The notes under the pieces are model-generated. The model made no database searches and was not told the origin of the DNA. It saw nothing but the letters and a program-made list of their open reading frames with translations. From Sedimentisphaerales bacterium (GTDB lineage: Bacteria > Planctomycetota > Phycisphaerae > Sedimentisphaerales > SM23-30): a stretch of 45,762 bases of DNA. Positions within the stretch are counted from its first letter, which is position 1. The number at the start of each line of letters is the position of its first letter. The stretch is from contig JANQJS010000008.1 of the NCBI GenBank assembly GCA_028281535.1, positions 1 to 45,762 of the forward strand, in the 5' to 3' direction. The translations under genes and the position numbers were made by a program. Shown here piece after piece: positions 27,833 to 34,699 of this stretch.

Positions 27833-27862
27833 AAAAAAAGAGCAGCAATGTCTGCTGCTCTT
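27833..27862 (-). terminator. Intrinsic terminator behind rpmA, before obg
   Basis: On the minus strand AAGAGCAGCA pairs perfectly with TGCTGCTCTT (10 bp, 5-nt loop) and is followed by seven U. It lies 63 nt after rpmA and 26 nt before the obg start codon. Confidence 0.88.
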
Positions 27863-27925
27863 GGAAGTCAGTCTAATTAGTAAAACCTCTGATTTTAAAT
27901 GAATAATGAAAATCAGCAGGTGCCC

Positions 27926-28165
27926 TTAGGCAGGAACGACACTGACATGGCGTCCTTTGAAGGCAACTACGCCATCTACTTTTGAAAAGATGGTATAATC
28001 TTTACCCATGCCAACGTTTTTACCAGGCTTAAAAGGGGTGCCGCATTGACGAACAATAATGCTACCAGGCTTGACGACTTGACCGCCAAAGCATTTGATG
28101 CCGCGATATTGCGGGTTACTATCTCTTCCGTTACGTGAGGAACCTTGTCCTTTTTTATGTGCCAT
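27926..28165 (-). CDS. rpmA: 50S ribosomal protein bL27
   Basis: The 79-aa protein starts [16 protein letters not shown], whose N-terminal arm reaches the peptidyl transferase centre, and contains '[20 protein letters not shown]' and '[11 protein letters not shown]'. Its length is normal and no N-terminal cleavage extension is present. A good Shine-Dalgarno (AAGGG) precedes the ATG. The usual upstream partner rplU (bL21) is not here; instead an exported hypothetical gene ends 40 nt upstream. A strong terminator follows. Confidence 0.97.
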   Translation of the reverse strand: MAHKKGQGSSRNGRDSNPQYRGIKCFGGQVVKPGSIIVRQCGTPFKPGKNVGMGKDYTIFSKVDGVVAFKGRHVSVVPA

Positions 28166-28205
28166 GATAAACCCTTATTTTCTTAACTAACTGATATATA
28201 TTCGT

Positions 28206-28862
28206 TTACCGCATAATCCATTGGCGGTTTTTGTACAATAAGACACGTTTGTCCGGGTTGTATTTGTCGCCGGAAACGGTGTATTCTAACATTAAAGTTT
28301 TTTGAAGCAAGACCTCTTTTGGTTTATTTGTTTTTGGGTTAATAAGTACTGGATGGTCTATACTTACGGTTTCATTGCTAAAGCCGCTTAAAAATATTTT
28401 TACAGCACTGGCTTTTGGGTCGAAATCTTCAAATACTGCAACTGAGTCTCGGGCATAATCTTTTCCTTGGAGTATTTTACCCGTTATAAGCTTTTGAGGT
28501 TCTAATAGTGGAATCTTGCGTTCATACCTATCACGTATAGCTTCGAAAACATCTTTTTTGATGTTTGTACCAGCAATAGTTGATTGGAATGTGTCAGTAA
28601 ATATTTCAAATTGAGGATAGAAAGCTATATCTTTATCCATGTAATTCGTGACAGTGAATGGTAAATACCAATAATTTTTATAAGTATTCTTGATGGAATC
28701 TTTGACTGTAATGAGTTCTGGCTCGCCATGTAATTCAATTTCGAGTTGCCAGTTACCATAGTGCAGAACTTTAGATGGTTCTGGGGCAGAGTAGCCCTGA
28801 TTGATGAGCAATCCAATGCAAAGGGAAATTCCTAGAAATCCAATAATTGTAAGTTTTTTCAT
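28206..28862 (-). CDS. Exported protein of unknown function
   Basis: The 218-aa protein begins with a clear signal sequence (MKKLTIIGFLGISLCIGLLI, probable cleavage near the Ala in GYSA). The mature part is rich in beta-strand-like sequence, with 'WQLEIELHGEPELITVKD', 'YWYLPFTVTNYMDKDIAFYP' and 'KIFLSGFSNETVSIDHPVLI', which suggests a beta-sandwich fold. No known motif or catalytic residue set is recognised. GGAG lies about 10 nt before the ATG. It ends 40 nt before rpmA and may be co-transcribed with it. A link to ribosome function should not be assumed from position alone. Confidence 0.65.
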   Translation of the reverse strand: MKKLTIIGFLGISLCIGLLINQGYSAPEPSKVLHYGNWQLEIELHGEPELITVKDSIKNTYKNYWYLPFTVTNYMDKDIAFYPQFEIFTDTFQSTIAGTNIKKDVFEAIRDRYERKIPLLEPQKLITGKILQGKDYARDSVAVFEDFDPKASAVKIFLSGFSNETVSIDHPVLINPKTNKPKEVLLQKTLMLEYTVSGDKYNPDKRVLLYKNRQWIMR

Positions 28863-29281
28863 ATTAGGTAGTCTCCGCTATGCAGGAAGGTTAATATTCA
28901 CAAATAAGGTATTATGCATAGCTTAAAACATTATTAGACTCGATTTCAGAGCAAATTACAATGATTTTTTAGTGAAAAATAATGGAAGTTGGTGCAGATC
29001 CATGGGGTTGGATTATGTTGATTCTCGGCAACAAAATCTAAATAGTGTTCATTTAGTTCATATAGACGTATGTAATTAATTTACAAGTAGATAATGACAT
29101 TTATTGCAGAGCGTTGTTGTTGATATTCAACATTTGGGCTGGCCAGCACTGTAGAGGAGTTTAGGAAAATATTAAAAGGTTACCAGCGTAAACCATCATG
29201 AAATAGGGTCTTGTAATAGACGGTTTGTAAAGTGTTTCTGGCAAATGAATAATGGCATCAGATTTGCGTATAATATCCATG

Positions 29282-29307
29282 AATATTTAATTATTCTATT
29301 AAATATT
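29282..29307. repeat. Perfect AT palindrome, possible operator
   Basis: AATATTTAAT (29282-29291) and ATTAAATATT (29298-29307) are perfect inverted copies with a 6-nt spacer. They sit about 50-75 nt upstream of the predicted ncRNA -10 box, a position that would suit an activator site. AT-rich chance pairing is possible. Confidence 0.4.
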
Positions 29308-29358
29308 ATCTATAGTCACATGATTAATCGTTTCTGAAAACCACGATTAAACTAAAAA

Positions 29359-29364
29359 TATAAT
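29359..29364 (+). promoter_or_regulatory. Consensus -10 box of the ncRNA candidate
   Basis: A perfect TATAAT seven nt before the proposed RNA start (GGATTCTC, 29371). No -35 consensus is visible at 16-18 nt, so an activator or an alternative sigma contact may be needed. Confidence 0.5.
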
Positions 29365-29370
29365 GATGAA

Positions 29371-29544
29371 GGATTCTCTGCCCGCACTCCTCGGAGGGAA
29401 TTGCGTGTATCATGAATCAAACTTCATCCAGAAATTGCGAATGGTGTGGACCTAGGTAGGGAGTTCCTGAGGAGGTTGAGGAGAAAACTTCCACACATTC
29501 GTTTAAAAATTAAGAGATTGGAGTTTCTCCAGTCTCTTTTTTTT
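29371..29544 (+). ncRNA. Candidate structured ncRNA, about 170 nt, unassigned (6S-like possible)
   Basis: The segment lies between a perfect -10 box and a strong intrinsic terminator and has no ORF. Two alternative folds can be drawn. In the first, the ends form a long rod: TTCTC (29374-29378) with GAGAA (29480-29485 region), CTCCTC (29387-29392) with GAGGAG (29470-29475), AGGGAA with TTCCT, and an apical hairpin ATGAA-TCAAAC-TTCAT (29412-29427). In the second, CGAATGGTGTGGA (29438-29450) pairs with TCCACACATTCG (29490-29501) with one bulge. The rod with internal loops and the length are like 6S RNA, which inhibits RNA polymerase, but no diagnostic 6S sequence could be confirmed. It could also be a cis-acting leader of the downstream gene, although the terminator ends 131 nt before that start. 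Confidence 0.6.
29512..29544 (+). terminator. Intrinsic terminator of the ncRNA candidate
   Basis: AAGAGATTGGAG pairs with CTCCAGTCTCTT (12 bp with one G-U pair, 3-nt loop), and the stem runs directly into a tract of T. Confidence 0.9.
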
Positions 29545-29675
29545 ATCTGATTTCGGGGGATATTACGATAGAATGATGATTGGGTGTGGTTTTGTTTTTA
29601 GGAAAACCATCTTGACAGATACCCAGAATAATTATATACATAACGTTTTGTATTTTATCATTTTAAGGAAAAAGC

Positions 29676-30512
29676 ATGAAAGCAGAAGAACGTCATAAAC
29701 TAAAAGAAAATGAATTAGATAGCCTCTTAAAAGATGTACCTGGTGCTTTGCGTAATTTTTTCTTCGGATCACAAATATCCAAGATAATTACATCGCTGCT
29801 GGTCATTATGCTGCTGTTTTATTCATTAAAAAGCATTATCACAACTGCACAAGATTCAGCTCGTCAAAAGCAAGCATCTGAGTTGGCATCATTGATGACA
29901 GAAATATCTAATCTCAAAGTCGAAGCCATAAAGGGCGCTGAGTCTGCTGAGGTTGATAAATATTTAACTTCATCTAAAAGTTTAGTTACATCATTCGCTA
30001 AATTAGCGGATAGCAGCAAGTCTGACGGATTTGAAATTACTGCAATGTTGAATCATGCAAAATCATTACGATCTCAATTGTTATACTCAGGAACCCAAAT
30101 AGAAACTGACCAGAGAGATAATATTTTAGAGCAAATTTCAGCGATATACACAAAGCTGCAAAGTAAATACAAATCTAACGCTATTGCTCAAGGGGCTGCA
30201 AAGCTGGGGTTGGCAGTTATTGCTGAGGATAGGGCTGATTACGCTCAAGCTAAGAAGCTATACCAAGAAATTATTGATGCAGGTACTGATAAACTAGTTG
30301 GAACTCCTTATGCTTTGCAGGCGAAATTAAGATTAGCAAAAATTGATGAGTCTTCATCGCCGCTCGATTTTAAGTGGGTTGAGCCAGTGGCTGAAGCAGT
30401 TCCAGTCACGCCTGACACTAATACCTCTGCAGTGGATCAACCTGCCGATAGTGATACACCTGTCGATTTGAGCTCATTTGAATTTGTTGAACCTGCTGAA
30501 GAAAGTAACTGA
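29676..30512 (+). CDS. YfgM-like membrane-anchored TPR protein
   Basis: The 278-aa protein has a charged cytosolic N-terminus (MKAEERHKLKENELDSLL), one transmembrane helix (about 34-52, 'SKIITSLLVIMLLFYSLKSI') and a helical extracytoplasmic domain with a coiled-coil-prone segment (about 60-125) and a TPR-like pair (about 168-230, 'AAKLGLAVIAEDRADYAQAK'). The C-terminus is Pro/Asp/Glu-rich and low in complexity. This layout matches planctomycete YfgM-type proteins; E. coli YfgM works with PpiD at the SecYEG translocon. That role is only inferred here. The RluD-family gene follows after 30 nt and is probably in the same unit. Confidence 0.65.
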   Translation: MKAEERHKLKENELDSLLKDVPGALRNFFFGSQISKIITSLLVIMLLFYSLKSIITTAQDSARQKQASELASLMTEISNLKVEAIKGAESAEVDKYLTSSKSLVTSFAKLADSSKSDGFEITAMLNHAKSLRSQLLYSGTQIETDQRDNILEQISAIYTKLQSKYKSNAIAQGAAKLGLAVIAEDRADYAQAKKLYQEIIDAGTDKLVGTPYALQAKLRLAKIDESSSPLDFKWVEPVAEAVPVTPDTNTSAVDQPADSDTPVDLSSFEFVEPAEESN

Positions 30513-30542
30513 TTCCCTAATACTGTTTAGCAGTAAAAAATC

Positions 30543-31610
30543 ATGAGTGAGAATGAAGAACAAGATCCTGTGATTGAGCCGGATGATGGTGAAATCATTC
30601 AGGATGAAGATGGTGCGCAGCATGCTAAATTAATCATTAAGCGGTTATTACCCAACCGTCGAATTGACAAGTATCTGAGGCATCGATTCCCAGATTTTTC
30701 CAGGAATATCATCCAAAGGCTCATTGCTGAAAATGCGGTATTGGTCAATAATTCTCCAACCAAAAATAGTTATCAACTCAATCAGGGGGATCAGGTTGAT
30801 TTAATACTTCCGCCGCCACCGACCAATGAGATTACACCTGAGCCTATTCCTTTAGATGTGCTCTATGAAGATGATGACCTGATTGTCATCAATAAACAGG
30901 CAGATTTAATTGTGCATCCTGCTAGGGGAAATCGAGGTGGGACACTCGTAAATGGCTTGGTGCATTACAGCGATAGTCTTTCCAAGGTTAATGGTCAGTT
31001 TAGACCTGGTATCGTGCATCGATTAGATCGCAATACAACGGGGATAATTGTTGTTGCGAAAACAGATACGGCTCATTGGCGAATGGCACATCAATTTGAG
31101 CATCGGCAAGTTCAAAAAACTTACATGGCGATTATTCATGGCACATTAGAGTTAGATGCTGATGTGATCGATATTCCGCTAGGGCGTCATCCAAGGGTTC
31201 GTGAAAAATATGCTGTTCGATTGGAAGATGGTAAGCCAGCCATGACGACCTACCATCTTGTTGAACAGTTTAGGGGGTATGCGCTGGTCAAGCTCCACCC
31301 CAAAACAGGTCGTACTCATCAGTTGCGTGTTCATATGAGTGCGATTAAGCATCCAATCGCTTGCGATACGATGTATGGGGGCAAAATTATGACGCTTGAG
31401 CAGTTGCTGGAATCAAGTCCAAATCCTGAAATAAACGATAATGGTTTCGGTATTCAAAAAACGGATCCTGTCATGGTTCGGCAGGCACTTCATGCTGCTG
31501 AAATTACCTTTCATCATCCTACAAGTGGGGAGAAAGTGACTTTTTCTGCGCCACTGACCAAAGACATGGCAATGTTGCTGGACTTGCTTAAGTTTCATAG
31601 GTCTAAGTGA
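30543..31610 (+). CDS. RluA/RluD-family 23S rRNA pseudouridine synthase
   Basis: The 355-aa protein has an S4 RNA-binding domain (about 38-90, 'RRIDKYLRHRFPDFSRNIIQ') and a pseudouridine synthase domain with the catalytic motif GIVHRLDRNTTG (156-167, catalytic Asp162) and 'LHPKTGRTHQLRVHMSAI'. The acidic N-terminal 25 residues are a local extension. A segment of about 35 residues after 'CDTMYGG' (KIMTLEQLLESSPN...) is inserted before the final strand 'RQALHAAEITFHHP'. The family converts uridines in 23S rRNA; RluD itself modifies U1911/1915/1917, but the exact target cannot be told from sequence. The ribosome-binding site is weak, and the gene lies 30 nt behind the YfgM-like gene. Confidence 0.9.
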   Translation: MSENEEQDPVIEPDDGEIIQDEDGAQHAKLIIKRLLPNRRIDKYLRHRFPDFSRNIIQRLIAENAVLVNNSPTKNSYQLNQGDQVDLILPPPPTNEITPEPIPLDVLYEDDDLIVINKQADLIVHPARGNRGGTLVNGLVHYSDSLSKVNGQFRPGIVHRLDRNTTGIIVVAKTDTAHWRMAHQFEHRQVQKTYMAIIHGTLELDADVIDIPLGRHPRVREKYAVRLEDGKPAMTTYHLVEQFRGYALVKLHPKTGRTHQLRVHMSAIKHPIACDTMYGGKIMTLEQLLESSPNPEINDNGFGIQKTDPVMVRQALHAAEITFHHPTSGEKVTFSAPLTKDMAMLLDLLKFHRSK

Positions 31611-31802
31611 TTATACCGGTCGTCTTAATGTTTAAGCTTGTTGGGTCTGAGGTTGGAACAGAGTTTGCCTGTCATATGCTGGCTGAAATCAATAAAAGAT
31701 CGAAAATTCTAATAAATCTAATGTGTTGTGACCGATAATTAGACAAGGCACTAATGGTGGTGTTTCGTAATTAAGCAATCGCATATTTAGGGTATAACTC
31801 GC

Positions 31803-32591
31803 ATGAGCAAAATAAGAATATTGTCAACAATGGCAGCAGCTGTTGTTTTACTCGTGATGGTTTATTTGGTTGTAAACGGACATCAATTAGGTCCCTTTGC
31901 CGAAATTGCCTCACTGGCGATGGTTATGTCCCTGGCTATTGTTTTGGGCTTATTAACGTATGATATAAAAACGATCTATGGTGCACTAAGCATTATCGCT
32001 AAGAAAAAAACAGAAAACACCACTGGCACAAAAAGGATTCTTGCGCAGCTAGCGTTGTATTCATTAGTTTCTGGTATTGTCTTTGCTATAATTCAAATTT
32101 TACCATTAGATGCAGGAGTTAATTCTGCAGAAGCATATCAATTAGCCTTGTGGTCCTTGTTGTATGGCGTTCTTATGGCAATTGGGTTATGGGTGATATC
32201 AGGACTTGATAAACCAGAAACCTCCATCACAATGACAAAAAATAAAGAATCTGACGAGAATCAGATTATCATGGCGTTTTGCGTGCTTTTGCTCACTGTT
32301 GGTGTTTTGTCATTATTGTTTGTTGAAATGTACCACATGGATGGCCTAACTGATCAGCAGCAGGGTAACGAGGTTGCCGTCGATACAAATCAGGGGTTAC
32401 AGCTTGGGGAAGATATGGTGTGGCGACCCGCTAAATTGGTGGAACAATCTAATACTCAGGGGGCGGCAGATTATGATATTCCCCTCCAGCCTAAGAAAAA
32501 AATCAACACGACTAAAAATAATGGAGATCCTGAAGTTAAAGAAAAGCATCAGGCGCCGTTAAGGTGGGAGTTGACTCTAGGCAGTGACTGA
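31803..32591 (+). CDS. Membrane protein of unknown function
   Basis: The 262-aa protein has five hydrophobic segments (about 7-25, 32-52, 79-100, 113-133, 156-175) and a hydrophilic C-terminal tail of about 85 residues rich in Gln, Asn and Lys. No family motif is recognised and there is no catalytic signature. AGGG lies about 11 nt before the ATG. It precedes the GAF-HlyD and M50 genes on the same strand by 119 nt, but a promoter-like sequence in that gap means shared transcription is uncertain. Confidence 0.6.
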   Translation: MSKIRILSTMAAAVVLLVMVYLVVNGHQLGPFAEIASLAMVMSLAIVLGLLTYDIKTIYGALSIIAKKKTENTTGTKRILAQLALYSLVSGIVFAIIQILPLDAGVNSAEAYQLALWSLLYGVLMAIGLWVISGLDKPETSITMTKNKESDENQIIMAFCVLLLTVGVLSLLFVEMYHMDGLTDQQQGNEVAVDTNQGLQLGEDMVWRPAKLVEQSNTQGAADYDIPLQPKKKINTTKNNGDPEVKEKHQAPLRWELTLGSD

Positions 32592-32679
32592 TCCTGTGTT
32601 CTGTTCATATCCAATGCTAGTGTCTATCTGTGTGTTATAATCTTAGGGAAATCACATAGAATTACCTAAAATCCATTTG

Positions 32680-32707
32680 TTGACCCAATTGTTAAATAAG
32701 GTAAAAT
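32680..32707 (+). promoter_or_regulatory. Promoter-like sequence at the GAF-HlyD gene
   Basis: TTGACC (32680-32685), 16 nt, TAAAAT (32702-32707). Transcription from it would begin near 32714, which is after the first ATG (32711) and before an in-frame GTG (32756) that has its own AAAGGA. The promoter, if active, therefore favours the GTG start. Confidence 0.45.
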
Positions 32708-32710
32708 AGT

Positions 32711-34681
32711 ATGCCAACAGCAGAACAAGATACCCGTTATAATAGAAAGGATTCCGTGTCAGAAAATCACGCCACACAGCAATTGGCTGAGCTGATTAGT
32801 CGGATTGCGAAATTAACATCTGAAAATCTTGAGCCTCCTCAATTTTTTGCCAGTTATTTGCAATTAGCCGTTGCGGCAACTGGTTCTCATGGTGGGGCTA
32901 TATGGCTCACGCAGGCAGGGCAACCTCCGCAATGCTATTGCCATATAGAATTAGAATCTACTCAAATTAATGACTCAGAAGAGCAAAAAAAATTGCTTGT
33001 CGATGCTCTGCAAAAATGTGCAGATCAAGAGCAGGTTTTAATATTACCTCAGCATGGGGCAACGCTTCAGGAAGGTCAACCTCCTTCTAGTAATTGTTGT
33101 CCATACCCATTAATATTCAAACCATTGCGAGCTGCGAATCAAGTGTCCATGGTTATGCAGTTAATTGGAAAAAATGGTATGGAACCTCAGCAGTTCCAAT
33201 TTGTTTTAGGTTTGCTCAATCAAGTTGCAGAGTATGCAGAAACTTATTTGGCACATAGACGTGCAGCCGTATTGGACGATGACAGAAAATCATTAGCTAA
33301 ATTATTGAAATATACTGAGGGGGTGCATGAATCACTTAACCCGACTGAAGTGGTTTATCAGTTAGCGAACCTGGGTAGGGATACCATCGGTTGTGAGCGT
33401 GTTGTTGTCTGGGTTGATCCCAATATCAAGCGGGGCGTACATGCTGTTAGTGGTGTCGATAAGCCAGACAAGAGAGCGGTATTGCTCCAAGCGATTGAAA
33501 AATTAAGCCAGCATTGTCTTGAGATCAATAAGCCGATCATTTCATCAAGAGAACAATTGGTAGAATTGCCAGAAGAAGAAAGGCTCACGCAGCTTTTAAA
33601 GAACTATTTCAACATTAGTCAATTAGATCAGATTTATATTCAGGCAATGCCAACCAAAAAGAGTGACATTGGAACAATTGTCGCTGAAGGATTTGATGAG
33701 CAGAGTGGCATCAATTTAGCGGGTGTTATGTCTACCGTTTGCACACATGGTGGCATCGCATTGAATAATGCTATAGAAATGGCTTCAGTGCCATTGGTAA
33801 AACCATTCGCTAAATTACAAAATGTAAAAAATGATCCAGTGAAAAAGAAAAAATGGATGGTGAGAACTGGGATTATTTTTACTTTATTGCTTATTCTAGC
33901 TTTTATGCCATGGACTATAAAAATTGACTGTGTCTGTGAATTAACACCGAAAGTTTCTCGTGTTGTTGATGCTCCCCTTGATGGTATTGAATTGGCTCGA
34001 ATTAGCATTGATGAAGGGGTCGTTCAACCAGGCGATATTATCGCAGAGTTAGATGATACGGAATTAGTGACTAAGTTGATTTCCTTGCAAGCACGATATG
34101 ATCAGCAGGAAATAAAAGATTCTTTAGCACGTGGACCTGAAAAACGAATCAGCGGTCTCGAACTTAAACGAATTCAACAGGAAATTGCTTTAGTAAAAGA
34201 ACAGATCGAAAAATGTAAAATCCGGTCACCGATCGCCGGTACCATTTTAACGCCCAGAAATGAACTAAAACTGTTGGAGGGGATTACGGTCAAAAAAGGC
34301 GACAAAATTTGTGAGGTCGCAGCGTTTGATCAATGGGAATTGGTTCTGGATTTACCCCAGGAGGAACTTGCCTGGGTGCAGCGTGGGTTAGAAGAAAATA
34401 GTCCATCAAAAATAAAATATTTTCTAGCAGCATACCCAAAAGATAAATTGGAAACTGTTATTGCAGATACATCGCAAATCAGTCAAATGGCAGTTATGAA
34501 AGATAAAGGGAATGTCTTTCAAGTTCGTGTTCCGTTGGATGCCAAGCAGTTAAGTGAAACATTTCAAAATGGATTAAGGCCTGGAAGTGAAGGCCAAGCA
34601 AAAATAGAAACAGTTTCAAGACCATTGGGATATGTCTTGCTGCGAAAAGTCATTCGATTTTTCCGTGTAACATTCTTTTAA
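32711..34681 (+). CDS. GAF-domain / HlyD-type membrane fusion protein
   Basis: Up to 656 aa. The N-terminal half (about 18-370) looks like two GAF-type sensory domains ('QLAVAATGSHGGAIWL'; 'QLANLGRDTIGCERVVVWVD'). One transmembrane helix follows (382-402, 'WMVRTGIIFTLLLILAFMPW'). After it comes a periplasmic HlyD/biotinyl-lipoyl-like adaptor ('RVVDAPLDGIELARISIDEG', 'VQPGDIIAELDDTELVTKL', a coiled hairpin, then 'CKIRSPIAGTILTPRNELK'). Adaptors of this kind join an inner-membrane exporter to an outer-membrane channel; sensory GAF domains on the cytosolic side are unusual. The next gene, 18 nt downstream, encodes an M50 peptidase with its own adaptor region, so the two probably work together. 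The start is uncertain: ATG 32711 has AAGG upstream, but GTG 32756 is equally possible. Confidence 0.75.
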   Translation: MPTAEQDTRYNRKDSVSENHATQQLAELISRIAKLTSENLEPPQFFASYLQLAVAATGSHGGAIWLTQAGQPPQCYCHIELESTQINDSEEQKKLLVDALQKCADQEQVLILPQHGATLQEGQPPSSNCCPYPLIFKPLRAANQVSMVMQLIGKNGMEPQQFQFVLGLLNQVAEYAETYLAHRRAAVLDDDRKSLAKLLKYTEGVHESLNPTEVVYQLANLGRDTIGCERVVVWVDPNIKRGVHAVSGVDKPDKRAVLLQAIEKLSQHCLEINKPIISSREQLVELPEEERLTQLLKNYFNISQLDQIYIQAMPTKKSDIGTIVAEGFDEQSGINLAGVMSTVCTHGGIALNNAIEMASVPLVKPFAKLQNVKNDPVKKKKWMVRTGIIFTLLLILAFMPWTIKIDCVCELTPKVSRVVDAPLDGIELARISIDEGVVQPGDIIAELDDTELVTKLISLQARYDQQEIKDSLARGPEKRISGLELKRIQQEIALVKEQIEKCKIRSPIAGTILTPRNELKLLEGITVKKGDKICEVAAFDQWELVLDLPQEELAWVQRGLEENSPSKIKYFLAAYPKDKLETVIADTSQISQMAVMKDKGNVFQVRVPLDAKQLSETFQNGLRPGSEGQAKIETVSRPLGYVLLRKVIRFFRVTFF

Positions 34682-34699
34682 TCTATAGGAAATATTTCT

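Larger units (their letters stand above)
28863..29370. other. Gene-free AT-rich region ahead of the ncRNA candidate
   Basis: About 500 nt with no supportable ORF or tRNA. It contains a TATAAT at 29269-29274 without a convincing -35, a strong AT palindrome at 29282-29307 and the -10 box of the ncRNA candidate at 29359-29364. The promoter for the minus-strand exported protein gene must also lie here. Confidence 0.5.

Noticed and set aside
28863-29370. Possible tRNA or small gene in the long intergenic region
   Set aside because: No cloverleaf with T-arm and acceptor pairing, and no ORF with a credible ribosome site, could be found.
29371-29544. Reading the structured RNA as TPP, cobalamin, c-di-GMP or SRP RNA
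   Set aside because: The conserved cores of these RNAs were looked for by eye and not found; only 6S-like geometry remained possible.
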